From: Atrichornis clamosus
Lineage: Eukaryota; Chordata; Aves; Passeriformes; Menuridae
Assembly (NCBI GenBank): GCA_013400975.1
Contig: WBMZ01004703.1
Location: 124,001-188,000, forward strand
DNA length: 64,000 nt
Direction: 5' to 3'
Shown here: positions 12,157 through 24,969 of the stretch, in pieces
How the letters are laid out: each line of letters starts with the position of its first letter
Numbering within the stretch: the stretch's first letter is position 1
Translations under genes and position numbers: made by a program
The notes under the pieces: generated by a model
What the model saw: the letters and a program-made list of their open reading frames with translations, nothing else
Told to the model about the DNA's origin: nothing
The model's database searches: none

Positions 12157-14654
12157 GCAATTTTAAATCAAATTCAGGGTTAAGAACTCATTCTCAAACT
12201 TATAGTACGTGAAAGAGGGAGGAGAAGGAGCGGACAGAAAGTTAAACTTAGAGCCAAAATGAAAAAAAAACAACATATGCCTCATGATCTTGATTAACCC
12301 AGAATTCTGTGGAGAACATTTATGCATTATTTCCCAGAGCAGGAAGGCAAAACACACTGAGGTATTTTTTACTACAGGAGTTGGTAGCTGCTGATGGGTG
12401 AGATCACATAAACCCACAGCAGAGGAGCACAGATATTCTCTTCTACAGACACATATATAAAAAAATCTGTTTGTTTTGCAATTTCATTTCCCAGAACCAA
12501 ATACTTGAGAGATGTTTGTGTTGGTTTCTAAACAGCTTACAAAGGCCAGGCCTTGAAGGTTTCCAAATGGAACCACAAAGTTTGTCAGTGATATTAACGT
12601 TTGGTTTATTTTTCTTGTAAATAGTTATTATTTTTCTGCCCTAGAAAAACATTTGGATACAAAGACTGCAATGCTTATTTTGGTCCCCTTTTTTTTTGTT
12701 TGTTTGATACCAAATACTTTCAGCATTAGAATAAGGCACCATGAAAGAAATTCAGCCAGGAATATCAAAATAATTGCAGTCACTGGATGATAAATCTGCC
12801 TCTGATCTGACATATAAAGGAAACATCCAAATGTTTCATATTCAGGTGCATTATTTAAACAAAAATCACAGAATGGGTGACCTCAGGACATACCTGTACA
12901 AATCTTTATCTCCTCAGGATTTCTGCAGTGGGTTAGAGATCACCCTGGACTCTGAGAGAACAGACCTGTAAATGCTTGATAGCCATGATTTTCGTTATGA
13001 TGGTGTCAGGCAGCTTCTTGCCACTGGCATTGCTGATTTGCATGGCTATGAGTCAGCAGAGAAAGCTGGAAGGTTATTAAATAGAGTAATGAGAAACAAA
13101 AATGAGTTGGTAAATGTTGTGCAGGCTTGCACACATTCTCCAATAGAAACAGTAAAATCGGTCCTGAACTATTAATTACTATTAAATACCATTAATTACT
13201 TCCTACATAGGGCTGCTCATGGCAATAGTAGGAAAACATGAACTCGTCAGACCCAAAACTTTGCACAGAAACTTCCTGGCTGCCACAAAAACTCCTGAAG
13301 AGGAGAATTTCCCAGTGTGTAACTTCATGCCAAGCACGACAGTCACTCCAGCTCCGAGTGGTTACAGGAGAAGCTGCTGAGCAGCTCGAGGGGAGCAGGG
13401 AGAGATGGCTCCAGTCCCGGCTGGGAGCAGGGATCTGATCCCAGGAATGTGCTCCCAGCACCTGCTCCCATCTCCTCTGCACCAACACATGCCAGCAGCA
13501 GTCCGGGGTGCCAGGGAGCACAGCACTCCCTGCACTGAATCTCTCCCCTGATTATAAATGCTGCCTTTTTCTCTCCTGAATGGGGTATGAGGCATATGGC
13601 TCCTCTGGAAATACTTCCCATTGTGCTGCCTAAACCCCAGGACATTCCATCACGTTTTGAGAGTGCATTTAATCAAAAAACTTGAGTACTATTTCCTTCT
13701 GGGTCTCAGGTACACAAGACGAAGACAGGACTAATTTTGAGATACATGGGTACATCAGTTGGTTGCATGGCAGTTCCTTCTGAGTGCTGGAGTCAGACCA
13801 AACAACACATATTATAGCAAAAAAGATAGTTTGATTTATTGTTTTTATGATGTTTAAAGAGATGTCCTGCCTCCAATTTATAAAACATATTCAGGATGGT
13901 CAGAAGCACCTCTCTGGTGACATCACGATTCTTTAGTGGTATTAAAAGAAGGGAAAATAAATTCTTCTTATATATACAGTTACACGCTTATATAACACAA
14001 AGAAAAGCAGCATCAGTACCCTGACTACAGAAACACCAGTGATGGATATCAACAGGGAAAAAAAATGTGTGTAATTTAGCAGACTGACTGCTGAAGGGAA
14101 AATTAACACAAGTGATGTTCTATTAATGCTGGAGTGCTCATAAAATTTGGTACATAAATTCTCAGCCAAAAGGGTTTTAATTCTCAAATTCCTAAGTCAC
14201 ACACTAGAGCAAGAGCTGAACTGGGAAGGGACAGGGTGCAAGGAAAGGAAACAGGATGTAAGGACACACACACAGAGGCTCAAACCACAGGATCATCTGC
14301 TCCATCCTCCAGCAGCAAAAACGAGTACCTAGAGCTGTGTATAGGAGCAAGAGAAACACCCTATGATATTTTCCCTGTATCCAACAACTTGCATTTTCAC
14401 CCGAAAAAGGTGTTTTCTCTGTATTTAGTAAATCTCAATGGATGCATCAAGCCTGAGCTTCTCTTGAACCAGAGCTTTCAGCACACCCCACAGCCTGCGG
14501 AAGAAGCTCTGCACAGCGTAACTGCACGTGGTGTCAACAAGGGGCTCGTTTGCTCTGATGTTTCTCTCGCCCACTTTGTTCCTCTTTCCTGCTCACAGAA
14601 GGCCCTGCACAGTCAACCTCGGCAGTGTGCCATCCATGGGACACATCCCTGTCT
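12157..14654. other. Intergenic, no gene seen
   Basis: Unique DNA. The stretch at about 12965-13190 is information-rich and looks like a conserved non-coding element (see findings). 13360-13650 is GC-richer, with short frames on both strands and no domain. No repeats were recognised. Confidence 0.5.
14263..14273. repeat. Short (AC)n tract
   Basis: A run of about five AC dinucleotides. Similar short tracts lie at 15560-15569, 36047-36056 and 36535-36546. All are too short to be notable. Confidence 0.7.
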
Positions 14655-15185
14655 CCCTCCCCCTCCTCCAGTTGTCTCTTCCCTAGGCTGAAGTGTCCCA
14701 GCCAACTTAATTGTTCACAGTCCATAAGCCAGCTCCTGCTTTTGATCATCCTTGTTTCCTTTTCCTGACCCTTTTCCAACTGTGTGGTATCTTTCTGATG
14801 TGGCAGAGCCACACACAGAATCAAAGATGCTGATGAGTCACAGATTTATACAGTTGTAGCACGAGGGTCCTCTGTTCTGTTCCTTAATATCTAAAATCTG
14901 ACCTCCTTTTAACCTATTATTCTAAATTAACATTTTTTAGAACTTCATGGTTTTGTCCTGAATTTCCCTAGATCTACCTTATAACTGAGAGGTATTGGGC
15001 AGTGTTTTCACTTCATATATGAAGGCTTGACCCTTGCTAATTACATTGTACTTATCTACGTTTAATTTTGTGGGCTACCTCCAAGCCAAATCACCAAAGA
15101 ATGCACAAGATCTTTCTGCATCTCTTTGAAACCAGCCCTCATTAGGCAGGAAAGACCTACTCCTACAGACTTCAGATGGTTTTAA
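14655..15185 (-). mobile_element. Old CR1/L3-like LINE pol remnant (antisense)
   Basis: Read on the minus strand, this region decodes to the C-terminal part of a CR1-type pol protein, broken by stops and frameshifts. In element order, GFKEMQKDL and a following W (about 15135-15080) match the family's ...LLQRDLDRLEEW. LNVDKYNVI at 15065-15039 matches FNVDKCKVM. After a decayed stretch, the frame open at 14824-14534 begins with LCVALPHQKDTTQLEKGQ and continues to FSLGKRQL, matching the family's YCVQFWSPHLKKD...LLEKVQ and LFSLEKRRL in order and spacing. It is far more diverged than the plus-strand CR1 copies, so it is much older. The 3' boundary near 14655 is where similarity ends. The remaining part of the frame down to 14534 is not recognisably LINE. 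Confidence 0.8.
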
Positions 15186-17275
15186 CAAGAGGAGTTAGGA
15201 TGGTAGTTGTTACAGCTGTCCTAAATTTGAAGGGATAGAGTGGTTAATAAAGACAGTTTAAGGATGTTCACCAGGAACACAGAGGCAGTTTAAAGCATAT
15301 GGGAAACTTTGAAGTACATGGAAGTTAAAGAAGTAGTGTTTCTTCCTTTTGTTCTTTAACTCCTTAGGAAAAAAAGTCATTTTCACAGTGGACTAATGTA
15401 CTGATCCTTTTTTTTTGGTTGGATTGGGGTTTTCCACAAGTTATTTTTCCAGTGACCACCCATTTTCAGTTGCCATTCTTGTCAGCATACTGGAACAGGT
15501 CTATAGCTCTTTCAAGCAACTTCTGACAAAAGAAAACCCAAACCCAAACAACCTAAACAACACACACACCCCTTCAGATTAAAGTAGCTTCAAAAGTTTA
15601 GAAAATAATGCACTTTCCAAGGAAGCAGCCAGCACTTCCCACTGTTACCTCCATTTCAGCCTTAGGAAGAGCCCAGAAAACCCAGGGCCGTTTGTGCAGG
15701 AAGCAAACAGCATTCTGAGGGGGATTGCTGTGACTTTTCTTGGGCAAGCTGGTGAATCTGAGCCAAAAAGCAGTGAATATGTTCTGACCAATAACTGAGA
15801 CGGGAGCTGCCTGTCAAGAACTCAAGCCTAAGGATGCTTTAAAGATGTTTCCGCTCACCTTCAGCACACAGCTGGGATTTAACCTTCACCAGCACCAAAA
15901 GGCCTCTCTTGGGACCTCACAGGAGAGTTTTTAATAAACTGCTGAGAGGCCACCTCAAGCACAGCCACACATGGTACCACAAACATGGAGATCTGGAGTG
16001 TTTTCGACTACCACATCCCATGAAAACGGAAATCTACCTTTGTACCTCGTGGCTGCTGGCACACAGGTCACAGTCCTTGAGCCAACACAAGGCAATCCCT
16101 GAATATGAAAGCTGTGTCATGGATAATTGAATGAGTCCTGTCTGCCCACAGCATTCCAAGGGAATGCTGACATCACTGTCCTGAGCTGAGGGAAGGCTTG
16201 GGGACAACTCCACTGAGGTGTGATCAAATATATTCCAGTGATTGTATCTGACACTTCTCCAGATATAGTTTATTTCATGAAATACCTCCGGTGTGGTCAA
16301 ACAGGTAAAAATATGTCAATGCAGTCAGAAGAACAGAAGATGGGGGAATCCTTTTATAGCAAAATTTATCTAGAAGAAAATGTCACACCGAAATATAACA
16401 CAGTTTTCTTCTGCCAGTGGGCACAACCCTGCTTTCATTAAACAGACAGAAATTAAACATCTCTAGGTTAAATGGAGCTTATTGTCTCTCCCAGCAAAGC
16501 TTTCCCCTGAATATTTCACATAGGTGAAAATGTGACCAGCCAGCAGGCATTGGAGTGTATTTGTGCAAAAGAGATGAGTGTATTTTGCAGCCTTATATAA
16601 TTTTACTAAATGGATGAACCACTGTGAACAGTCTGACAACATTGTACCCGTTTAAGAGGATCCTAATGACTTACATGTTCATTAGTTAAATTAGATGAAG
16701 GTACCAAGGACATCTCAGGCATGATTTTATTGCTTAAAACCAAATAGAAGTTAACTGCCAACCTGTCACTAAATTAAGCAGGTAGAGAAAAAAAATAGCA
16801 GCATGTGGTGACACGAAAGATTATTGTCTGATAAAGGGGACGGAGGCAAAAAGAATAAAAAAAAAGAAATCTGGGAAAAGCAAATAAAGATGCCCAGAAT
16901 GCAGCAGCAGCCTGCATGACCTAATGCTGCCTTTGGAAAGCAAACTAGTTTTAATTTAGGAAAGTGTAACCTGTAAATTCCTCGTGTTCTGGATTTGTAT
17001 ATAAAGCAATAGAGTCTTCTCCATTTTTGGGATGGAGGTGGAACTTCCACCCCAGACCCTGCCAGGTACCAGGAGCAGCTTATTGTTCCCTTTCTGCACT
17101 CCCGTTTTCCTGGGGACTCCTCTGGGAATGAGATGATGCCACTGCCATAATGAGAGTGAGAGAGAGAAACTAAAGACAAACTCCTCATCCAATCAAGGAT
17201 GTAATTGTTACAAAGGAATGATTATATTGATACATAAGGATGTGGTTTCACTGTTTTCACTACAAGGTTTAATGG
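15186..17275. other. Intergenic, no gene seen
   Basis: Unique, AT-rich DNA. 15520-15570 is rich in A and C (AAACCC-like runs). 16540-16720 is enhancer-like in texture. The minus-strand frame at 16769-17188 has a hydrophobic stretch but no recognisable family, and I regard it as chance. Confidence 0.5.
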
Positions 17276-17352
17276 CTTTGATGATGCTCAGTCTCAGGAT
17301 GGACGTGATGATCCTGGGGGTTTTTTCCAACCTTAATGACTCTGGAATTCTC
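17276..17352 (+). mobile_element. CR1 LINE 3' tail, short
   Basis: Only the last part of a CR1 3' UTR is present. GGACGTGATGATCCTGGGGG leads to TTTTTTCCAACCTTAATGAC and then TCTGGAATTCT, following the CR1 pattern of 'ggacttgatgatcttgg...ttccaaccttaatgattctgtgattct'. This belongs to a different CR1 tail type from copies 1-3, one ending in AACCTTAATGATTC. The 5' boundary is approximate. Confidence 0.72.
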
Positions 17353-19771
17353 TAGACTTGGACTGTGCTTACACATGCACACATCAAAGGCTTTTTGGAG
17401 TACGGGAAACAAATCATCAATCCACAGGCCTCAAGATATGCAAAATAAAATAATAAAGCACAAATAATAAAAATGTACATATTGTTTACTCAGTTTGTTT
17501 TCAGGGAATTTCTCATACACAATTTTTACCTTTTTCTGTGGAAAAAAACCCCAGAACTGAGGCTGCTCAGTGCTGTGACCGTACTGCCAGGTCTGTATTA
17601 CAGCACAGGTTTGGCACATGAGGAGGAGTTTAAAAGCTCTTGCAAAGATTACAGTTTTAAGAGTAAAGTGAGAACAGATTAATTTTGTACTGCTTTCTAT
17701 CCTCATTAAACTGTTTATAACCAGTCACACTTTCTGTTCTTTTCATGATCCTTTGCAAGAAAAAGCCATCACAATTCTAATTAGCAATATTCGTATTAGG
17801 GTGTGTTTGTAATTCATGTCCCACATCCTCACGACCAGAATGCACCAGTGCTCTTGTCCTCCAAGAAATCACTACCAATTTAATCACTCTGAAATTGCAG
17901 ACCCTCACTTGAGGAAATCTCCCTGGACTTTGAGAGCAGAGAGTGTGGGTAAGAGATGGGAGACATCCCAAGAGTTCTCACAGTGGCTGGAACAAGAGCT
18001 CACAGCAGCACAGAGCACACATCATCTAAGTTTGAGATAGAGTCAAGAAATCAGAAATTTTCTACAAACCCCTCAGAAATGCTCAAAAATAATTCTTCTG
18101 CAGTACTGAGATTAATTACTTTAGATATATGCAAGTATACACCAAATCATTACATGTTCCAAGCAAAAAAACACACAAAAAAATCAATCCATTGTTAGAA
18201 AAGACCTTCAACCCAGAACATGGATGCACGGACAATTGTTCCTTTAAAGAAAATCAAGTAATTAAAGGTGCTGTACTCCTATGGAAAATTGTAAAAAAGC
18301 AAGGAGCAGGAGTGTGTGTGCTGCTATATATTAATTTCGCATTTGCTAAGAAAAGAACTGTATCCTCCTGACAAATTTACTTACTGAAGAGTGGCAAAGA
18401 AAGATGGTGGCAATTGCGTTACCTTGGTTTGGTATCAAATTCAGTTCAAGTCGCACTGAGCTTATTTTGGCAATTTTTATCCATTTCTGACATTTCTGTT
18501 GCCTACAACCTGACTTTGGGAAAACCACTGGCAAGGATATCACTGCAAATATTCAGAGTATCTTGGTGAATATCTTCTGACCAGCAAATTCATTAAAGCT
18601 TCTCTAGGTCCAAACTGCTTTTCCCAGGTTCCTACCCAGTTTCCAAAGCTTGCCTGAGCATCAGTCATGCACAAGGGTCTGGGGGTAATTTGGGGGTGAT
18701 TAGGGTGGTGATTATCCCCCCTTCCCGAGCTGCAGACACCGAGCTGGTTCTCAGTGACTCGGTGTGTGCTCCCCGCGCAGAGGTGTTGATAAGAGCCGCA
18801 GTTAAGGTGGCAGATTTGCACTGCACCACGCCCCTGGTACCTGCTCCAGGATCCAGCAGCTTCTGGCAGCAGGGACCAACTACACTGTGTGGGTGCCCTG
18901 TGTGCAGCACCCCCTGAGCACTCATCTCTCTGTGGTTTCATCACAGGCACCGCTGGTAAATCTGTCTAATAACCACACCAATCCATACATTTTCCTCCCC
19001 CATTAGTTACACACGATGGTGCACAACAAAACGCTGCCCACTGGTAGTCTCAATCACAGGCTAACACACAGCTGAGGCAGATGGTCCTTCCTAGCTGGAA
19101 TTTTTTGTCCTGCCAGAATGTCAGGATTTCAGCCATTCACCCAGGATTTCCCAATGAAAAATCACTCCCACAGGAACTCCTAAGAAAAGTCAGAATGACA
19201 CACCCAGCAAGTGCAGGATTATACGCACGAGGTGTAACCCCAAAATAAGTCAGTCTTTCAGGATGCACAGGGGTTTCCTGGCAATCCCAGGCAGAAAGCT
19301 GGGAGCCTCCCCAGTGCAGGATGAGCACTGTGGAAGCTGCATTTCAGTGCAGGTGGTGTGTCCTGCCCCAGTGGCAGCTGCCACACCAGCGTGCCCATCC
19401 TGCCACCCCTCCAACCTCTGAACACTGAGAGCAGATCACAGGGGTGTGGAAGGTACTGCCTGTGCTTAGCAGTGTGTGGAGACACCGGGAATTCTGCTTC
19501 CCCAGGCAGCCCTGCATGCTTTAGGCCTTTCATGGGAAGAACATCTCTTAATAAGCCATATCCATTCACTCACTGCCACTCTGCTATCAGCTCAGCTTAG
19601 TTTCCAAAAAAGATGTAGCAGAAGACTGAAAGAAAATCCCTACCCTTTATGTTACCAAATTACCGAAGATGGCAGCTTTGTTACCCACAAAGACACTAAA
19701 AATAATTAGTCACGCTGTGCATTTGTCTGGCTGTATCTATAGGGAAAGTTCTACTCTTATGTTACAACAAA
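17353..19771. other. Intergenic, no gene seen
   Basis: Unique DNA, AT-rich to about 18540 and GC-richer from 18690 to 19480. An 8-base inverted repeat lies at 18736-18765. Short frames on both strands at 18540-18950 overlap each other and have no domain. Confidence 0.5.
18736..18765. repeat. Small perfect inverted repeat
   Basis: ACACCGAG at 18736-18743 pairs with CTCGGTGT at 18758-18765 across a 14-base loop. It may be chance. No RNA gene is evident around it. Confidence 0.5.
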
Positions 19772-20058
19772 ATTTCAGACTTTTTACAAGGTTCAGGAGT
19801 GACAGGACAAGGGGGAATGGCTTCCCACGGCCAGAGGGCAGGGATAGAGGGGATATAGGGAAGGAATTGTTCCCTGTGGGGGTGGGGAGGCCCTGGCACA
19901 GGGTGCCCAGAGAAGCTGTGGCTGCCCCTGGATCCCTGAAAGTGCCCAAGGCCAGGCTGGACGGGGCTTGGAGCAGCCTGGGATAGTGGGAGGTGTCCCT
20001 GCCATGGCAGGGGTGGCACTGGATGGGATTTAGGGTCCTTTCCAAACCAAACAACCTT
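19772..20058 (+). mobile_element. CR1 LINE, 3' end, copy 2
   Basis: A 5'-truncated CR1 that starts within pol at 'cagactttttacaaggttcaggagtgacaggacaagg' (written here only to identify the family landmark 'gactttttacaagg', 19774-19787). It is colinear with copy 1 from the GACAGGACA landmark onward. The pol tail frame again reads WHRVPREAVAAPGSL and ends at TAG 19984-19986. The 3' UTR reads GGCACTGGATGGGATTTAGG then GGTCCTTTCCAAACCAAACA. The final ATTCTATG-type repeat is eroded (AACCTTCACAGAG). Unlike copy 1, no internal deletion is apparent at its left end. Confidence 0.93.
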
Positions 20059-23000
20059 CACAGAGCCAGCAAGGACGGCCCAGGCCAAGAGTAATTAAGG
20101 AAGGAGCCATAACTCTGAGTGCAGTAGCCGCTGTGGACTCAGACAGGAGGATTCCAGGGGCCCAAATGCCCCACCTCAGCTGTAAGAGCCACGTCCGTGT
20201 TGGCAGGTCTGTTTTGGGCCTGAGAGCAGGAATTCCTTCAACACAAATGCAAAGACACATCACAGCAAAGACCTGTTCATAACCAGATTTGCTTGATTTG
20301 CTTTGTTTCACTGCAATCAAGTTGAAAACATTTAAAAACATCAGAAAAAAAAAAGGAGCTGTTATGCACTGGACAGTGAGCACATACGTTCAGCAGCTTT
20401 ATCACCACTCAGGCTTAACTGGGCAGTGATTAAGTTCTTGTTGCCATCATAAACTCAGTCTTACAGCTTTAAATAAAATGTTTGACTCCAGTAGCCTGTT
20501 AATGAAACCAGCAATTTCCTACAGAATGAAGCCATAAATGTGACAACTTTCTCTGCATTTTGAAAGATTATTGAAATAAAGCAGGAAAAAAAGCAGGTTT
20601 TTTGAGATATCCAGTATGACAGTGCCTGCTAAATACAGAAGTTAAGTTTGCAGAGAATACAGTGCTCCTTCCTCAGAAACACTTCAATTTAGGGGCTGAA
20701 ATTCCATGCAGTGTTCTTGTAAATAGCATGATAAAGAGTTGTAAGAAGCCAGATACTTGTGTAAATAATTTTTTAAAATGTTCTTAACATTTAAGACATT
20801 ATTCATAATAAAGGTAAAACTACAGAGAATCACAGAAATGAATTTGTGATGCAGCAGCCTTTCTGCTTCCTATCTAAAGCAATCATTCCATCTAAAATTG
20901 TGTAAAATGGTAATTTCACATAAATATTACCTTATGGCACAGATATATGCTACTATATCCCACCATAGGTACCCAGTGAGTAAATGGGATTGGCTGAAGT
21001 TATCATTACTGCTACTGGCAACTAAAGTCACCAGTTTTTTAGAGACTAAAAACACAGTTTTAAAGAATGAAGGGAAGAAATTACAGCACACCATGGCATA
21101 GTCAGCTTTTTTGTGAGGCACATTTTGGTACTCAGTGATTTATCATACTGCAAGAGGCACATTCCCATAAAATCAAAACCCCTTAAAAGTGTTTTGATTC
21201 AAGCCACCCGTACATGTAAGTTAAACGCCTGCCATTTGAAAACAAAGCAAAGGCTGAACTCTAATTCAAGAAGAGATAAGTGATAGCACCAGGCACTAAC
21301 AGACTCTGTTAAAAAAAAAAATTAAGAATCACACACTTTTGATCTCAGGTTGGCACCTGCACAGGTCTGTGATCTCACTTGTAGCTTCCCCACCTGCTTT
21401 CATCACTTGGGTCACTGCAAGGCCTCCAGAACTCTCCAATTTTTGTGTGGTTTCAGTACAAAATTATGCCCTGCTGTGACATTGCTACCCAGTCCACATA
21501 AATCAACCAAAGGCTTTGCTTGACAGAAGCTCAGATCATCTTGTCTTCTGCAATCATTTTTATTAGCACTACCTGTTCCTGTGGGCAAGTGAATGAATAT
21601 GACTGCACTCAGATGCCCTATTTATTGCTTCTTGTGGTTTGCCTTGAGAATAGGAACCTGCTGCACTTCTTGTTTCCTTGTCCTCAGTGGATAAAAGAAT
21701 GAACTTTCTGTATCTGACACAGGCATGCTCTCCCAGAATAAAAAATCTGCAGTGGCAGGCCAAATACCTCTGCCAAGGATAAATAAAGGAGCTGGTTATG
21801 CTGCTGCCACATCAGAGAGCTGCTGGAAAAGACATCACTGCTACCCTTTTCACACCCTCAGTTAAATCTCTGCACCTCCCCTACCACCACAAGTTAAAGA
21901 GTCATCCTGTGAGTTTTCCTGGATGCTTTTGACAGCTCTGGCACTGCACAGTCAGCAGAGCAGCTCTCTGGAAAGCTGCAGCGCTGCCTCAGAAATAACA
22001 AAGGTGGACATTCAGCTTGGCTCTGATTTTCTTTGGTGCACAGGTTACATTGCAGCTTTAAAGCCATATAAATGTGAAGGGGAAAATAAATACAGCACTT
22101 TGATCATATTTAAAGCTGGCAGCGTCTGCTGTGAGAGCTGGGTTCACTCTTAGGGAAATGGCTGCAGTTACTTGGGGCCAAACTCTTCATCACTGCTCTG
22201 CTTTGGGCAGTGCTCCTTCCACAGAGCAGCTCTGTCCATGCTCATCTGAGCAAGGCTTTCCCTGTGTTTGAAGCACTGCACTTGTGTGTCATGAACCATT
22301 TTTGGGAGCTATGGAAGCGTCTTGGGACTCCCAGACACTTTACAGCCCCATTACAGTTCAAATCCAACAGCTGCATAGGCAAAAGTAGCTCCTGATTTAA
22401 AGGGTTTAACAATTTTCCTCAGCCAAACAGGGATCAACAAGTTGGATGGGGTTTCACTAAAAATACTTGTCTTGCTACAGAGCAGATACAAACATATGTT
22501 GTTTGTCTGCAGCTAATTTATCCTCTCACTCCTGTAATGTTCTTAGTTCCCACTGGGGGAGGAACAGCCAGGGAGAAGTTAAATCATAATCACAGGAGTA
22601 AATTATCAGTGACACCTAAAAGCAGTTGCAAACTGCCTTATCATTTCAATTAAGTGGAGCCCTCAGCTGCCTCGTGTCTGCATTAGTCAGGCAGCACCAA
22701 TCAGTAAATTATTGCTGAGGCAAACACCATAAATCTTCATTGACTAACAATGATGAGGAATTTCCTGCAACTTCCCCTAATTGATCCCTACCCTGGAATT
22801 TTACACCCCCTTGATGGGAAGCACAGCACTGCCACGTCTGGGAGCCACGCTCTGTCCTTGCCTGTGTCCTGCTCCCTGGAAATCCATCACCCTGCTGCTA
22901 TCTCTGATGGTGTTTACACACAGACAGAACCCAACTTCTGCACAAAAGATTAACAGGAATCCCTTCCGAGGAGCGCCAGCACATTCCCAGTGCTGATGAA

Positions 23001-23875
23001 CACACAGGTTTCAGAAGCTCAGCTCTGGCCCAGCCTGGTTCAATCAGACACTAAAGTGCTGTTAATCCAGGTTTGGACACTTGCCACCTGAAATCCACCA
23101 TGGGACATGAGCAACAGCTCACCACACTCACCCCTGGCTCTTAGCACATTTCTTGCAACATCTGGTGGCACAGTCTCTGCTGGGAATTTCTGCCTTCTCA
23201 GAAGAGTTTTGGGCAGGGTGAAATTACAGTTCATAGTGGAAGATCCAAAGTACTCTTCCACATGTTGTTGTATCTGAAGGTTTATCAGAAGATAAAGTGC
23301 TGAAGTGGCTGCTCTGCCCTTACAGAGCAGTTGATAATATAATATGTAAAAAAGTACCTACCGCTCCTAGGCCTTGGTTTGTTTACCAACTGTGCATTTT
23401 CAAAGGCCCTTACTGGGGACAAGCAATTCCCAACCCTCCTACTATGGCCTGATACATAATGTATAAGGTTATAGAAAATGTGTATTCATGAGACTTGTTT
23501 GGCTTTTGTCAAAAAAGAACTGTGAAAAATTATGATGGGACAATTTTCATTTCTGACACATTGTTTTTATAGCTCATTCATGCCTGGGAATCGAGGGCTT
23601 TAGAGCTCTGCCTGCTGCAGATGTCGCAGAGAGGAGAGGAGCTGCAGAGCTCCTTCCTGGCTGCTTTGTTGCTGACAGTGACAGGAGACCTAAAGGAAAT
23701 ACTTCTCCTGATATTAAAGATGATGAGTAAATCCCCAGGCTATTCCCCCACTTTACTGCATCAGGAAAGCCATGGCACAAGGCTTTTGGGAGCACATAAA
23801 AAGAAGTGTGTTTTATAACCACAACTGGCCTATGGCAAGAAAATTTAACTTCCAGTACAGGACCCTGGAATTGTT
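20059..23875. other. Intergenic, no gene seen
   Basis: Unique, AT-rich DNA with an A run at 21311-21321. The stretch 22560-22760 has enhancer-like texture (see findings). No coding exon, RNA gene or transposon was recognised. Confidence 0.55.
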
Positions 23876-23921
23876 TATAATAATAATAATGGTAACAATG
23901 ACAACAATAATAATAATAAAT
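23876..23921. repeat. Imperfect AAT trinucleotide microsatellite
   Basis: ATAATAATAATAAT is followed by an interrupted middle (GGTAACAATGACAAC) and then AATAATAATAATAAA. It is a decayed simple repeat with no coding relevance. Confidence 0.85.
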
Positions 23922-24969
23922 TTAAAATCTAGGTAAAAGCTCATAGAGTTTAGTAAGCCTGGCAAACAAAGGGAATATTTTCTTTCTAGACAGAACTTTA
24001 ACTGCCTTCAATATGCACAGTTAATCTTTTCACTATATTTCCTTCGTGCAAACATTTTTTTCCTGTGGTTGCAACTGGCAGCATGACAAATTCAGTGACA
24101 ATTAAGGAACACAAATTCTTTAAAAAATACCAACTCCTCCATTGTAAGAAAAGAAAAATAACAAGACAACAAAAAGCAGCGAACCCATTTAAATTCACAA
24201 CTACAGTTTGTTGTCAGATAGCTCAAACAACTTTGATCCTTTTGTGGGGATACAAGTTGTGGAGAAAGGAACAGGACTGGAAACCTTTCAGCTTTAGTCC
24301 CTGCCTGAGCCATGTATGACCATAATGGGATTGGTGAACTTCCCTCCCCATGAGATTTGCCAAAATTGCTGTATCCAGACACAAGGTATTTGCCTGGAAA
24401 AGGGAACTATCCCTCCTTTCCCTCTAGTGCATGGTGAGACTGTAATATTTACTATGGCTTTATTTACTCCATCTTTTCATCCTGATTTCAGCCTGTGTGG
24501 AACGTGCACCCCAGGCTGTGGTGTCACAGGCCAGTTCCACCTGGCACAGCCCCAGCCCATCCAGCCACATCCCCCTGCACGGCTCCAGCAGGAATCCAGC
24601 CGCACCAGGAACATCCTGGGCACGACTTTCCCTCAAAGATCCCTTCAACTGAAATCACAGCGGGCTCTCATGCGTAGTACAGAGCCCAAAGAGCAATTCT
24701 TTAAGCTAAAAATTTGCTTAGGTCACATGTCCTCTTTAAAACAGGCACTGCTTTCCCCAGATCACTGCACTTTGTGAACACGAAACGTGATGTTTTGTGC
24801 ATCATTCCAAACGGCACCTCACCAATGCCTTTCACAACAGCATCAAACCTCTCCTGGACACACCCGCCCCAGCACGAGGGAGGGTTTGACATTCCTTCCT
24901 TCCCGTCCTGTCACCCACAAACACGCCCGGCTGCTTCACCTCCACCACTGCCCCCAAAACACTCCCACG
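23922..24969. other. Intergenic, no gene seen
   Basis: Unique DNA. The second half, from about 24480, is richer in C on the plus strand. The 153-codon plus frame at 24316-24777 shows no domain or conserved motif and overlaps frames on the other strand. Confidence 0.5.

Noticed and set aside
12860..12890. AATCACAGAATGG as the start of an antisense CR1
   Set aside because: The match stops after about 13 bases and no further CR1 sequence follows. Similar short matches at 20826 and 41219 also fail to extend.
16769..17188. Minus-strand frame with a hydrophobic segment that could suggest a membrane protein
   Set aside because: The hydrophobicity comes from A/T-rich low-complexity DNA (AAAAAAGAAAT-like on the plus strand). 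No family or start context was found.
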